From: Streptomyces sp. DH41
GTDB taxonomy: Bacteria; Actinomycetota; Actinomycetes; Streptomycetales; Streptomycetaceae
Assembly (NCBI RefSeq): GCF_029813785.1
Contig: NZ_JARVKY010000005.1
Coordinates: 124,001 to 188,000, forward strand
DNA length: 64,000 nucleotides
Direction of reading: 5' to 3'
Both the position numbers and the translations under genes were made by a program. Shown in pieces: positions 25,727 through 35,326 of the stretch (positions within the stretch are counted from its first letter, which is position 1; the number at the start of each line of letters is the position of its first letter). The notes under the pieces were generated by a model. The model saw nothing but the letters and a program-made list of their open reading frames with translations. It was not told the origin of the DNA and did no database searches.

Positions 25727-26727
25727 CCCGGTCTCCCCGGCGGCTGCCGTGGGGAGCGATGGCACGCCTGGCCGGGCGGCGGGCCCTGTTCGCCGCCCCC
25801 ATCGTCCTCGTCGTCACCTTCGGCGTCTTCGCCATCGCCGCCGCCTCCCCCTTCGACCCCGTCAAGGCGTACGCCGGCACCGCCGCGCTCGGCGCCGACC
25901 AGGAGACCCTGGACCGCCTGCGGGACAACCTCGGCGTCGACCAGTCGTTCGTCGTCCGCTGGTGGAACTGGCTGACCTCCGCGCTCACCGGAGACCTCGG
26001 CCACTCCGGGGTGATGCGCCAGCCGGTGGCACAGGTCATCGGCGAACGCCTCGTCTGGTCCGCGCTGCTGTGCGCCGTCGCCTTCGCCGTCGCCGTCCTG
26101 GTGGGCACCCTCCTCGGCGTGCTGGCCGCCCGCCGCCCCGGATCGATGCTCGACCGGGCGGTGACCTCGCTCGCGTACGTCCTGGAGGCCGCGCCGGTGT
26201 TCTGGATCGCGCTGCTCGCCGTGTGGCTGTTCGCCCTCCAGTGGGACGTGCTGCCGGCCGGCGGCCTGACGGACACCGCCAGCGAACAGGTCACGCCGGG
26301 GCAGGTCAGGAGCCACATCCTGCTGCCCGCGGGCGTGCTCGCCGTCTCACAGCTGCCCTGGTTCACGCTGTACGTACGCCAGGGCGTCGGTGACGCCCTG
26401 GCGGAGGACCCGGTGCGCGGCGCGCGGGCCCGCGGTATCGGCGAGGGCAGGGTCCTGCTCGGGCACGCCCTGCGCTCGGGGCTGCTGCCGGTGCTCACCC
26501 TGATCGGCTCCCGCGTGCCCGAACTCATCACCGGCGCCCTGCTGGTGGAGACCGTGTTCAGCTGGCCCGGCATCGCCGCGGCCACCGTCGAGGCGGCCAC
26601 CGCCGTCGACTTCCCGCTGCTGGCCGCCCTGACGGTCCTCGCCACCGCCGCCGTACTCGCCGGCAACCTGCTCGCCGACCTGCTCTACGGACTGTTCGAC
26701 CCGAGGGTGAAGCACAGTGAGATGTGA
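25723..26727 (+). CDS. nikB: Nickel ABC transporter permease (334 aa)
   Basis: A DppB/NikB-type permease with about six spans. The N-terminal block LGVDQSFVVRWWNWLTSALTG and the loop motif YVRQGVGDALAEDPVRGARA followed by RALRSGLLPVLTL-like sequence form the EAA signature that contacts the ATPases. The ATG at 25723 overlaps the nikA stop (ATGA). It pairs with the next permease. Confidence 0.87.
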   Translation: MTRSPRRLPWGAMARLAGRRALFAAPIVLVVTFGVFAIAAASPFDPVKAYAGTAALGADQETLDRLRDNLGVDQSFVVRWWNWLTSALTGDLGHSGVMRQPVAQVIGERLVWSALLCAVAFAVAVLVGTLLGVLAARRPGSMLDRAVTSLAYVLEAAPVFWIALLAVWLFALQWDVLPAGGLTDTASEQVTPGQVRSHILLPAGVLAVSQLPWFTLYVRQGVGDALAEDPVRGARARGIGEGRVLLGHALRSGLLPVLTLIGSRVPELITGALLVETVFSWPGIAAATVEAATAVDFPLLAALTVLATAAVLAGNLLADLLYGLFDPRVKHSEM

Positions 26728-27653
26728 TGTCCATGGCTGAGACCACAGCGGAAAAGGCAGGGGCCGGGAAGGCGGAGAAGACCGAGCGCCTCGGCCCGGT
26801 GTGGCGCTCCCACGGCGGCAACCGCCGCTCCACCCGCACCCTGCGCCTGCGCACCTCCGCCGTGCTGCTGGCCGTCACCGTCCTCGCCGTCCTCCTCGTA
26901 CCGCCCCTGGCGCAGCTCGACCAGCAGGCGGTCGACCTGGCCGCGAAGCTGCGACCGCCCAGCTGGGAGCATCCGTTCGGCACCGACGACGTGGGCCGCG
27001 ACCTGCTGCTGCGCTGCGTGTACGGACTGCGTGTCTCCCTGCTCGTCGGGGTGGCGGCGGCGCTGACGGCCACCGTGGTCGGCACCGCCGTGGGTGCCAC
27101 CGCCGGAGCGCTGGGCGGCTGGGTCGACCGGGCCGTCATGCGGGTCGTCGACACCCTCTCCTCCGTGCCCCACCTGCTGATGGGCATCTTCATCGTCGCG
27201 ATGTTCCGGCCAGGCGTCTGGCCGGTGGTGATCTCCGTCGCGCTCACCCACTGGCTGTCCACCGCGCGCATCGTCCGCGCCGAGGTGCTGTCCCTGCGCT
27301 CGCGCCCCTACGTCGACGCGGCCGTCTCCGGCGGCGCCTCCCGGTGGCGGGTGGCCGTACGGCATCTGCTGCCCGGCGTGCTGCCCCAGGCCGCGCTGGC
27401 CGCCGTACTGATGGTGCCGCACGCCATGTGGCACGAGTCGGCGCTGTCCTTCCTCGGACTCGGGCTGCCCACCCACACCGCGAGCCTCGGCAACCTGATC
27501 CAGGAGGCACGGGGTTCGCTGCTCGCCGGGCAGTGGTGGCCGACCCTCTTCCCCGGCCTGTTCATCATCGTCCCCACCCTCGCAGTCGCCGGCCTCGCCG
27601 GTGCCTGGCGGGAGCGGATCAACCCGCGCCGCCGATCGGAGCTGATGCTGTGA
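26727..27653 (+). CDS. nikC: Nickel ABC transporter permease (308 aa)
   Basis: A DppC/NikC-type permease. It has the typical HPFGTDDVGRDLLLRCVYGL segment after the first helix, and the EAA loop in SRPYVDAAVSGGASRWRVAV. A charged N-terminal tail of about 35 residues precedes the first span. The start is ambiguous: GTG 26724, ATG 26727 (sharing a base with the nikB stop, TGATG) or ATG 26733. I chose 26727 for the overlap. Confidence 0.86.
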   Translation: MSMAETTAEKAGAGKAEKTERLGPVWRSHGGNRRSTRTLRLRTSAVLLAVTVLAVLLVPPLAQLDQQAVDLAAKLRPPSWEHPFGTDDVGRDLLLRCVYGLRVSLLVGVAAALTATVVGTAVGATAGALGGWVDRAVMRVVDTLSSVPHLLMGIFIVAMFRPGVWPVVISVALTHWLSTARIVRAEVLSLRSRPYVDAAVSGGASRWRVAVRHLLPGVLPQAALAAVLMVPHAMWHESALSFLGLGLPTHTASLGNLIQEARGSLLAGQWWPTLFPGLFIIVPTLAVAGLAGAWRERINPRRRSELML

Positions 27654-28651
27654 CCGAGCGAGCCCCCGTGCTGTCCGTACGCGGTCTGTCGGTGCGCTTC
27701 CTGATGCCGGGCGGGCGCCGGATCGCCGCCGTCACCGACGCCCACTTCGACGTGGCGGCCGGCGAGTGCCTCGCCCTGATCGGCGAGAGCGGCTGCGGCA
27801 AGTCCGTCCTCGCCTCCGCCCTGCTCGGGCTGCTGCCCGGCAACGCGCAGACCGCGGGCGGCGCGCTCCTCGGCGACCTGGACCTGCTCGCCGCCGACGA
27901 GCGGACCTTCGCCCGCACCGTACGGGGCCGGCTGATCGGTCTGGTCCCGCAGAGCCCGGCCGCCCACCTCACCCCGGTCCGCACCATCCGTTCGCAGCTG
28001 GAGGAGACGGTCGCGGAACTCACCGCCGTCCGCGGCCGCGCCGCCCTGCGCACCGCCGCCGAGACCGCCGCCGAGCGCGCGGCGTTCCCCCTGGACCACC
28101 TCGACCACCACCCGCACGAACTCTCCGGAGGCCTCGCCCAGCGCGCCGCCACGGCCCTCGCCCTCGTCGGCGACGCCCCGCTGCTGCTCGCCGACGAGCC
28201 GACCACCGGTCTCGACCGGGACCTGGTGGACCGCACCGTCGACGAGCTACGACGACATGTCGACAAGGGCGGCCCCGGGGGCGGCGCGACGGACGTCGAC
28301 CGGGCCCTGCTGATGATCACCCACGATCTGGCCGCCGCCGAACGCATCGCCGACCGGATCGCCGTGATGTACGCGGGCCGGATCGTCGAACTGGCCGACG
28401 CCCGCGACTTCTTCGGCACACCCGGCCCGCGCCACCCCTACAGCCGGGGCCTGCTCGACGCCCTGCCCGACCGCGCCTTCGCCCCCATCCCCGGCCTGCC
28501 GCCGGAACTCGGCTCCCTTCCCGACGGCTGCGCCTTCGCCCCCCGCTGCGACCGGACCACCGACGCCTGCGCCGCGCTGCCGCCGCTGACCGCCACAGTC
28601 GCCTGCCACCATCCGCACGCAGCCCTCACGGAGGCCGCCGACCGTGCTTGA
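27650..28651 (+). CDS. nikD: Nickel ABC transporter ATPase 1, OppD/NikD-like (333 aa)
   Basis: Walker A GESGCGKSV, signature ELSGGLAQRAA, Walker B LLLADEPTTGLD and H-loop MITHDLAAAE are all present. The C-terminal oligopeptide-transporter extension (TPGPRHPYSRGLLDALP, then CAFAPRCDRTTDAC) is the family's Cys-containing tail. GTG at 27650 overlaps the permease stop. An insertion rich in Gly (DKGGPGGGATDVD) precedes the H-loop. Confidence 0.87.
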   Translation: MTERAPVLSVRGLSVRFLMPGGRRIAAVTDAHFDVAAGECLALIGESGCGKSVLASALLGLLPGNAQTAGGALLGDLDLLAADERTFARTVRGRLIGLVPQSPAAHLTPVRTIRSQLEETVAELTAVRGRAALRTAAETAAERAAFPLDHLDHHPHELSGGLAQRAATALALVGDAPLLLADEPTTGLDRDLVDRTVDELRRHVDKGGPGGGATDVDRALLMITHDLAAAERIADRIAVMYAGRIVELADARDFFGTPGPRHPYSRGLLDALPDRAFAPIPGLPPELGSLPDGCAFAPRCDRTTDACAALPPLTATVACHHPHAALTEAADRA

Positions 28652-29318
28652 ACTGCGTGCCGTCACCGCCGGATACGACAAGAACCCGCCCGTGATCCGG
28701 GACATCTCCCTGTCCGTCGCGCCGGGCGAGGCCGTCGGGCTGCTCGGACCGAGCGGCTGCGGCAAGTCCACCCTCGCGCGGGTCGCGGCCCTGCTGCACC
28801 ACCCCCACGCCGGGACCCTGGTCGTCGACGGCACACCCGTACGCCGCTGGCGCCACCGCGCCCCGCGCGAACAGCGCACCGCCTTCGGCGTCGTCTTCCA
28901 GCAGGCCCGGCTCTCCGCCGACCCCCGGCTGGCACTCACCGACCTGATCGCCGAGCCACTGCGCGCCACCGGCCGGCGCGAGGGCGTCGCCGACCGGGTC
29001 GCCGAACTGGCCGCCACCGTCGGGCTCACCGCCGACCTGCTCGGCAGGCGCCCGCACGAGGTCAGCGACGGCCAGTTGCAGCGCGCCTGCCTCGCCCGCG
29101 CCCTCGTGCTGCGTCCACGCTGGCTGGTGTGCGACGAGATGACGGCGATGCTGGACGCCTCGACCACCGCCGCCCTGGTTCGCGTGGTGGAGGACTACCG
29201 TGCCGACACCGGCGCGGGGCTGCTGGCCGTCGGCCACGACCGTGTCCTCCTGGACCGCTGGTGCGACCGCACCGTCGAATGGGGCGCGTTGACCGCACCG
29301 TCGGACGGGACGCGTTGA
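28644..29318 (+). CDS. nikE: Nickel ABC transporter ATPase 2, OppF/NikE-like (224 aa)
   Basis: A short ATPase lacking the usual C-terminal OppF tail. Walker A is GPSGCGKST. The signature is EVSDGQLQRAC, where the first Gly of SGGQ is Asp, and the Walker B DEMTAMLD has Met in place of the usual Pro. The H-loop LAVGHDRVLL is intact. With NikD it forms a heterodimer in which the degenerate signature could make one ATP site weaker. Its GTG overlaps nikD by 8 nt. The stop codon lies inside a 14-bp tandem repeat. Confidence 0.84.
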   Translation: MLELRAVTAGYDKNPPVIRDISLSVAPGEAVGLLGPSGCGKSTLARVAALLHHPHAGTLVVDGTPVRRWRHRAPREQRTAFGVVFQQARLSADPRLALTDLIAEPLRATGRREGVADRVAELAATVGLTADLLGRRPHEVSDGQLQRACLARALVLRPRWLVCDEMTAMLDASTTAALVRVVEDYRADTGAGLLAVGHDRVLLDRWCDRTVEWGALTAPSDGTR

Positions 29319-29348
29319 CCGGGACGTGTTGACCGGGACGCGTCGACG
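29307..29348. repeat. Three 14-bp tandem repeats at the end of nikE
   Basis: GGGACGCGTTGACC at 29307-29320 is repeated at 29321-29334 (one change) and 29335-29348 (three changes). The nikE stop TGA lies in the first copy, so the end of the gene has been duplicated into the spacer. Confidence 0.85.
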
Positions 29349-29380
29349 GGGGCAGGGCCGCGACGACGCGCCCCGCCCCC
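29348..29380 (+). terminator. GC-rich hairpin after the nik operon
   Basis: GGGGGC (29348-29353) pairs with GCCCCC (29375-29380), and GGG plus CGCG inside pair with CGCG and CCC, leaving a short ACGA loop. There is no long T-tract, as is usual for Streptomyces terminators. Confidence 0.55.
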
Positions 29381-29502
29381 GTTCCCGCTGAACACCTTCA
29401 TCGACATGTCTCCGTCAAGTGCGGTCCACGGGCACAGCAGCCGGGGTTCATCCCGTGCCGTTTGCCTGTCTGTCGTCCGGCCGTCCGTCCTCTGGAGGTT
29501 CG

Positions 29503-31107
29503 ATGACCCCGCCGCGCACCAGTACCCCGAACGCCCTGAAGAGAAGGGGCTTCCTCGGTATCGCGGGCGCCGCCGGCGCCGGCGCGGTGCTGCTCGGCAC
29601 CGGTGCCGCACCCGCCCTGGGTGCCGCGCCCGCCGCGCCGGGCAACGTCCCGGCCGACCCGTTCCAGCTCGGCGTCGCGTCCGGCGACCCGCTCCCCGAC
29701 GGTGTCGTGCTCTGGACCCGTCTCGCGCCCAAGCCGCTCGACGACGACGGCGGCATGCCCCGGCGTCCCGTCGCCGTGCGGTGGGAGATCGCCCTGGACG
29801 AGCGGTTCCGGAAGGTCGTCCGGCGCGGCGTAGAGCACGCCGTGCCCGCCGAGGCGCACACCGTCCACGCCGACGTGCGCGGCCTGCGGCCCCACCACGA
29901 GTACTACTACCGCTTCCGCGCCGGCCGCGCCGTCTCGCCGGTCGGCCGCACCCGCACCGCCCCGGCCGCCGGCACGTCGCCCACCGTCGACTTCGCGTTC
30001 GCCTCCTGCGCCAACTGGGAGCAGGGCCACTTCACGGCGTACCGGCACATGGCCGAGGAGCGCCCCGACGTGGTCTTCCACCTCGGCGACTACCTCTACG
30101 AGTACGCGGCCGGCGTCAACGGCAAGGTGCGCACCCACCACGGCGACGAGATGAACACCCTCGCCGAGTACCGCGCGCGGCACGCCCAGTACAAGACCGA
30201 CCCCGACCTTCGGCTGCTGCACGCCACGGCGCCGTTCGTCGTCACCTGGGACGACCACGAGACCGACAACAACTACGCCGACCTGAGCCCGGAGAACAGC
30301 GACGCCGGCCAGGGCAACGACACCACCGCCCACTTCGCCGCCCGCCGCCGGGCCGCCTACCAGGCGTACTGGGAGCACATGCCGCTGCGCCGCCTGCGCA
30401 AGCCGGTGGACACGGCGCTGCCGCTGTACCGGCGCCTGGAGTTCGGGTCCACCGCGACCTTCAGCGTGCTGGACACCCGCCAGTACCGCACCAACCAGCC
30501 CTACGGCGACAAGTGGCAGGTCTCCGGACCGGACCAGTGGGACCCGAAGGCCACCATCCTGGGCGACGAGCAGCACGCCTGGCTGGAGCGGAGCCTGTCG
30601 CGCTCGCGCTCCACCTGGAACGTGCTCCCGCAGCAGATCTACTTCGCCAACTGGGACGCCGTCGCCGGCCCGGACGACGGCGGCTACAACGACGGCTGGG
30701 ACGGCTACCGCGTCTCCCGCGACCGGGTGCTCGGCTACGTGGAGGAGCGCGGCATCGACAACTTCGTCGTGCTCACCGGCGACGTGCACAACAACTGGAC
30801 CAACGACCTGCGACGTGACTTCGAGCGTCCCGAGACGCGGCTGGTGGGCAGCGAGTTCGTCACCACGTCGATCACCTCGGGCGGCGACGGATCGGCCACC
30901 CACGATCCCGGCCAGGTCTACTGGGACGAGAACCCGCACACCAAGTACTACAGCAGCCGCCGCGGCTACGTCCGCTGCACCGTGTCCAAGGAGCGGTACA
31001 CGGCCGACTACCGCGTCGTCGACTACGTCACCCGGCCCGGCGCCCCGGTCCGCACCGACAAGTCGTTCGTGATCGAGACGGGCGTGCCGGGAGTCCAGGC
31101 CGTCTGA
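29503..31107 (+). CDS. phoD: PhoD-type alkaline phosphatase, Tat-secreted (534 aa)
   Basis: A secreted Ca/Fe-dependent phosphodiesterase/alkaline phosphatase. The twin-arginine signal LKRRGFLGIAGAAGAG is followed by an Ala-rich region. An N-terminal Fn3-like domain (FQLGVASGDPLPDGVVLWTR) leads to the metallophosphatase core with FASCANWEQGHF, FHLGDYLYEY, VTWDDHETDNNY, VLDTRQYRT and VLTGDVHNNW carrying the metal ligands. ATG 29503 has GGAGG 4 nt upstream. A single GTTCATCC (29446-29453) resembles one half of a PHO box, but I see no convincing second repeat. Confidence 0.93.
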   Translation: MTPPRTSTPNALKRRGFLGIAGAAGAGAVLLGTGAAPALGAAPAAPGNVPADPFQLGVASGDPLPDGVVLWTRLAPKPLDDDGGMPRRPVAVRWEIALDERFRKVVRRGVEHAVPAEAHTVHADVRGLRPHHEYYYRFRAGRAVSPVGRTRTAPAAGTSPTVDFAFASCANWEQGHFTAYRHMAEERPDVVFHLGDYLYEYAAGVNGKVRTHHGDEMNTLAEYRARHAQYKTDPDLRLLHATAPFVVTWDDHETDNNYADLSPENSDAGQGNDTTAHFAARRRAAYQAYWEHMPLRRLRKPVDTALPLYRRLEFGSTATFSVLDTRQYRTNQPYGDKWQVSGPDQWDPKATILGDEQHAWLERSLSRSRSTWNVLPQQIYFANWDAVAGPDDGGYNDGWDGYRVSRDRVLGYVEERGIDNFVVLTGDVHNNWTNDLRRDFERPETRLVGSEFVTTSITSGGDGSATHDPGQVYWDENPHTKYYSSRRGYVRCTVSKERYTADYRVVDYVTRPGAPVRTDKSFVIETGVPGVQAV

Positions 31108-31219
31108 GCGGCGGGCGGCGGCCGGCGAGCGTCGGCCTCGTGTCCGGGCGTCGGGCGTCGGCCTCCTGTTCGGGTGCCGGCGCCTGTCGCTCAGGAACCA
31201 ACAAAGTCCGACGGGGTAA

Positions 31220-31248
31220 TTGATTCGGTTGTGTTCGGGTCCTAGGGT
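31220..31248 (+). promoter_or_regulatory. Candidate promoter of the beta-galactosidase gene
   Basis: TTGATT (31220-31225) and TAGGGT (31243-31248) are 17 nt apart. The leader to the ATG at 31363 would be about 110 nt. The preceding 110 nt after phoD contain no gene and only short GC-rich repeats of GTCGGC type. Confidence 0.5.
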
Positions 31249-31362
31249 GTGGGCTGACTCAGTAGTCGCCGCGTCACCGGCAGTTGTGTTCCAGCCCCAC
31301 GACAACCGCCGTCACAGCACCGTGCGTTGAGCCGCCCCCGATGCCCACGGAAGGCCACGGTC

Positions 31363-34300
31363 ATGCCGCACTCGCCCGTGTCACCCGCCGGATCCACGTC
31401 CCGCCCGTCCAGCCCCTCCCGTCCGGTCGTCAGCCGCCGCCGTCTCCTGGAGGGCGGCGCCGCCGTCCTCGGCGCGCTCGCCCTGTCGTCCGCGTCGCCG
31501 GTCGCGACGCACGCGGCCGGCCGGCGGGCGGCGGCCGGCCAACCCCCGGAGTGGAACGACTTCGGTGTCTTCCGGCTCGGCACCGAGCCGCCGCACACCA
31601 CGCTCATGCCCTACCCCGACGTGAGAGCGGCCCTCACCGGCGACCGCACCCGCTCGCCGTACCGGCAGAGCCTCGACGGCACCTGGAAGTTCGCCTACGC
31701 CGACCGCCCCGAGGACCGGGACGCCGACTTCCACCGCACCGACACCGACGACGGCGACTGGGACACCATCCCGGTCCCCTCGGTGTGGCAGCTGCACGGC
31801 CACGACTTCCCGATCTACCTGAACATCACGTACCCCTACTGGGGCCCCAACGGCCGCGGTGAGGACCCGCGGCCGCCCGCCGCGCCGACCCGCTACAACC
31901 CGGTCGGCCAGTACCGGCGCACCTTCACCGTCCCGCGCGACTGGAAGGGCCGCCGCACCTTCCTCCACTTCGAGGGCGTCAAGTCCGCCCACTACGTGTG
32001 GATCAACGGCGAACTGGTCGGCTACGACGAGGACTCCTACACGCCCTCCGAGTACGACATCACCGACCACCTGCGGCCCGGCACCAACCAGATCGCCGTG
32101 GAGGTCTACCGCTACGCCGACGGCGACTGGCTGGAGGACCAGGACATGATCCGGCTGAGCGGCATCTTCCGCTCGGTCCATCTCTACTCCACCCCGACCG
32201 TGCACCTGCGCGACTTCAAGCTGGACACCCCGCTGAACGACACGTACACGGACGCCGAACTGGCGGTCACCGCGAGCGTACGGGCGTACGGCGGCGGTGA
32301 CGGCGCCACCGGCCGGTACACCGTGGAGACCCAGCTGTACGACGCGCGCGGCCACGCCGTCTGGTCCCGGCCGCTGGAGCAGTCCGCCGACCTCGGCACG
32401 GTCGGCGCCGGCCAGGACGTCACCGTACGGGCGGCCAGGGCCGTACCGAAGCCCAGGCTGTGGTCCGCCGAGCACCCCGACCTCTACACGGCCGTCCTGC
32501 GGCTGCGGGACCCGGCGGGCAAGGTGGTCGAGACCCTGTCGCACCGGGTCGGCTTCCGCGAGTTCGCGCTCAAGGACGGGCTGATGCGGATCAACGGCGA
32601 GCCCGTCTCCTTCCGGGGCACCAACCGCCACGAGATGCACCCGGCCCGCGGCACGGCCCTGACCCGCGAGGACATGGTCGAGGACATCAAGATCATCAAG
32701 CGGATGAACATGAACAGCGTCCGCACCTCGCACTACCCGAACAACCCCGTGTGGTACGAACTCGCCGACGAGTACGGCCTCTACCTCGTCGACGAGACCA
32801 ACCTCGAGACCCACGGCATCCGCGACGAGTACCCCGGCGACCACCCCGACTGGACCGAGGCCTGCGTGGCCCGCGCCCAGAACATGGTCCACCGCGACAA
32901 GAACCACGCCTCGGTCGTCATCTGGTCGCTCGGCAACGAGGCCGGCGGCGGCAGCACCTTCACCGCCATGCACGACTGGATCCGCTCCTACGACACCACC
33001 CGGGTCATCCAGTACGAGGGCGACGACCGCCCCGGGATCAGCGACATCCGCTCCGAGATGTACGACAGCCCGCAGCGCGTCGAGCAGCGCGCGAAGGACA
33101 CCGCCGACACCCGGCCGTACGTCATGATCGAGTACGCCCACGCGATGGGGAACTCCAACGGCAACTTCAAGAAGTACTGGGACATCGTGCGAAGCCACGA
33201 CGTGCTCCAGGGCGGCTGGATCTGGGACTTCGTCGACCAGTCCCTGTACACGCCCGTCCCCGCCCGCACCCTGCTCACCGAGACCGGGCCGGCCGGGCTG
33301 CGCGGCGAGATCCTCGCCACCCGCGGCAGGCTCGACCGTGACAAGGGCCTGTCCGGCATCACGGTCTTCGAGCGCGACGACAGCCTCGACCTCACGGACT
33401 CCCTGACCCTGGAGGCCTGGGTCACCCCGCACTTCACCGGCTACCACCAGCCCATCCTCGCCAAGGGCGACACCCAGTACGCGCTGAAGCAGAACGACCG
33501 GCGACTGGAGTTCTTCATCCACTCCGAAGGCCAGTGGATCACCGCGAACTGGACCGTGCCGGACGACTGGACCGGCCGGGAGCACCACATCGCCGGTGTC
33601 TTCGACGCCGAGGCCGGGACCCTGACCCTGTACGTCGACGGCACGGTACGGGCCACCCGCACCACCGGCCGGCGGCCCAGCAGCAACACCGCGCCCCTCG
33701 CGCTCGCCACCGACGCTGACACCCAGGTCCGGGAGTTCAGCGGCACCATCCGCCGCGCCCGCGTCTACGCCCGCGCGCTCGGCGCCACCGAACTGGCCGA
33801 CGACGGCCGCGGCCCCGGGGACGACGGCGTGCGGTTCTGGTTCGACGCCGCGACCGTGCGGACCAGCGAGAAGCGGCCGAAGGACAAGACGTTCCTCGCG
33901 TACGGCGGCGACTGGGGCGACAACCCCAACGACGGAGCCTTCGTCGCGGACGGCATCGTCACCGCCGACCGCGGGCACACCGGCAAGGCCACCGAGGTCA
34001 AACGCGTCTACCAGGCCATCAACGCCGCCCGCACTCCCGGCGGCGGCCCCGGCGCCGTCACCCTCACCAACGAGTACCTCTTCACCGGCCTGGGCGACTT
34101 CGACGCCCGCTGGGAACTCGTCGCCGACGGCAAGGCCGTACGGCGCGGAAAGCTGACCCGCGGCCAGCTGGACGTGGCACCGCGGTCGAGCAAGGACATC
34201 ATCATCCCCGTGCGGCCGCCGGGAGACCCGGACCCGGGCACCGAGTACTTCCTGGAACTCTCCTTCACCACCAAGGAGTCCACGCAGTGGGCCGAGGCCG

Positions 34301-35295
34301 GCTTCGAGGTCGCCCGGCAGCAGCTCCCGGTCGAGTCCGGCGGCCCCGGCGCGACCCCCGTACGCCTGGACCGCGTCCCGGCCCTGCGTCACGACGACCG
34401 GGACAAGGACGTGCGGGTCAGCGGCAGGGGCTTCTCGGTCACCGTCGACAAGCGCACCGGCACCATCACCTCCTACGAGGCGAAGGGCACCCGGCTGCTC
34501 ACCTCCGGGCCCGCGCCCAACTTCTGGCGGGCGCCCACCGACAACGACAAGGGCAACGGCCAGCACACCCGCAACCAGACCTGGCGCGACGCCGGTGCCC
34601 GGCGGAAGGTCACGGACGTCACCGTGCGGGCCCTCGGCGACCGGGCCGTCGAGATCGAGGTCGGCGGCACGCTGCCCACCACGGTGGAGTCCACGTACAC
34701 CACCACGTACACGGTGTTCGGCAACGGTGAGATCAAGGTGGACAACACCCTGCACCCGGGGGCCGCGAGCCTGCCCTACATCCCCGAGGTCGGCACCCTG
34801 CTCTTCCTCCCGCGCCGTCTGGACCGCCTCCACTACTACGGCCGCGGCCCCGAGGAGAACCACTGGGACCGCAACACCGGCACCGACGTCGGCCTGTACT
34901 CCGGCACCGTCGCCGAGCAGTGGACGCCGTACATCCGTCCGCAGGAGAACGGCAACAAGACCGACGTCCGCTGGATCGCCCTCACCGACCGCCGCGGCGT
35001 GGGCCTGCTCGCCTCCGGCGAACCCCTGCTGGAGGCGAACGCCTCCTTCTTCACACCGGAGGACCTGTCGGCCGGCGTGCGCCACGACTACCAGCTCACC
35101 CCGAGGGACGAGGTCGTCCTGCGCCTGAACCACCGCCAGATGGGCGTCGGCGGCGACAACAGCTGGGGCGCGCACACCCACGACGAGTTCAAGCTCTTCA
35201 CCGACCGGGACTACTCCTACACGTACCGGCTGCGTCCGCTGACCGACGTGAAGGACGCGATGGCGGCCTCGCGGCGGCCCACGGCGACCGAATAG
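31363..35295 (+). CDS. Secreted GH2 beta-galactosidase with inserted LamG domain (1310 aa)
   Basis: A LacZ-type glycoside hydrolase family 2 enzyme, exported by a Tat signal (SRRRLLEGGAAVLGALALSS). Order: sugar-binding beta-sandwich (about 90-260), Ig-like domain (270-400), TIM barrel with acid/base Glu526 in WSLGNEAGGG and nucleophile Glu590 in MIEYAHAMGN, then the LacZ C-terminal beta-sandwich (from about 1010: NFWRAPTDNDKG). A concanavalin-type LamG domain (about 662-807: LEAWVTPHFTGYHQPILAKG) interrupts the barrel between WIWDFVDQS and YGGDWGDNPND, which are close together in E. coli LacZ. ATG 31363 has GGAAGG 8 nt upstream. Confidence 0.92.
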   Translation: MPHSPVSPAGSTSRPSSPSRPVVSRRRLLEGGAAVLGALALSSASPVATHAAGRRAAAGQPPEWNDFGVFRLGTEPPHTTLMPYPDVRAALTGDRTRSPYRQSLDGTWKFAYADRPEDRDADFHRTDTDDGDWDTIPVPSVWQLHGHDFPIYLNITYPYWGPNGRGEDPRPPAAPTRYNPVGQYRRTFTVPRDWKGRRTFLHFEGVKSAHYVWINGELVGYDEDSYTPSEYDITDHLRPGTNQIAVEVYRYADGDWLEDQDMIRLSGIFRSVHLYSTPTVHLRDFKLDTPLNDTYTDAELAVTASVRAYGGGDGATGRYTVETQLYDARGHAVWSRPLEQSADLGTVGAGQDVTVRAARAVPKPRLWSAEHPDLYTAVLRLRDPAGKVVETLSHRVGFREFALKDGLMRINGEPVSFRGTNRHEMHPARGTALTREDMVEDIKIIKRMNMNSVRTSHYPNNPVWYELADEYGLYLVDETNLETHGIRDEYPGDHPDWTEACVARAQNMVHRDKNHASVVIWSLGNEAGGGSTFTAMHDWIRSYDTTRVIQYEGDDRPGISDIRSEMYDSPQRVEQRAKDTADTRPYVMIEYAHAMGNSNGNFKKYWDIVRSHDVLQGGWIWDFVDQSLYTPVPARTLLTETGPAGLRGEILATRGRLDRDKGLSGITVFERDDSLDLTDSLTLEAWVTPHFTGYHQPILAKGDTQYALKQNDRRLEFFIHSEGQWITANWTVPDDWTGREHHIAGVFDAEAGTLTLYVDGTVRATRTTGRRPSSNTAPLALATDADTQVREFSGTIRRARVYARALGATELADDGRGPGDDGVRFWFDAATVRTSEKRPKDKTFLAYGGDWGDNPNDGAFVADGIVTADRGHTGKATEVKRVYQAINAARTPGGGPGAVTLTNEYLFTGLGDFDARWELVADGKAVRRGKLTRGQLDVAPRSSKDIIIPVRPPGDPDPGTEYFLELSFTTKESTQWAEAGFEVARQQLPVESGGPGATPVRLDRVPALRHDDRDKDVRVSGRGFSVTVDKRTGTITSYEAKGTRLLTSGPAPNFWRAPTDNDKGNGQHTRNQTWRDAGARRKVTDVTVRALGDRAVEIEVGGTLPTTVESTYTTTYTVFGNGEIKVDNTLHPGAASLPYIPEVGTLLFLPRRLDRLHYYGRGPEENHWDRNTGTDVGLYSGTVAEQWTPYIRPQENGNKTDVRWIALTDRRGVGLLASGEPLLEANASFFTPEDLSAGVRHDYQLTPRDEVVLRLNHRQMGVGGDNSWGAHTHDEFKLFTDRDYSYTYRLRPLTDVKDAMAASRRPTATE

Positions 35296-35326
35296 CACCG
35301 GCCGGATCCCGTACCGAGACGTACCG

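Noticed and set aside
29446..29460. PHO box upstream of phoD
   Set aside because: Only one GTTCATCC half-site is seen; the next 11-bp unit does not match, so the call is not supported.
31381..35298. A 1305-codon open frame antisense to the beta-galactosidase
   Set aside because: It is a GC-rich shadow: low-complexity Val/Gly/Asp/Leu composition, no motifs, and the opposite strand encodes a clear GH2 enzyme.
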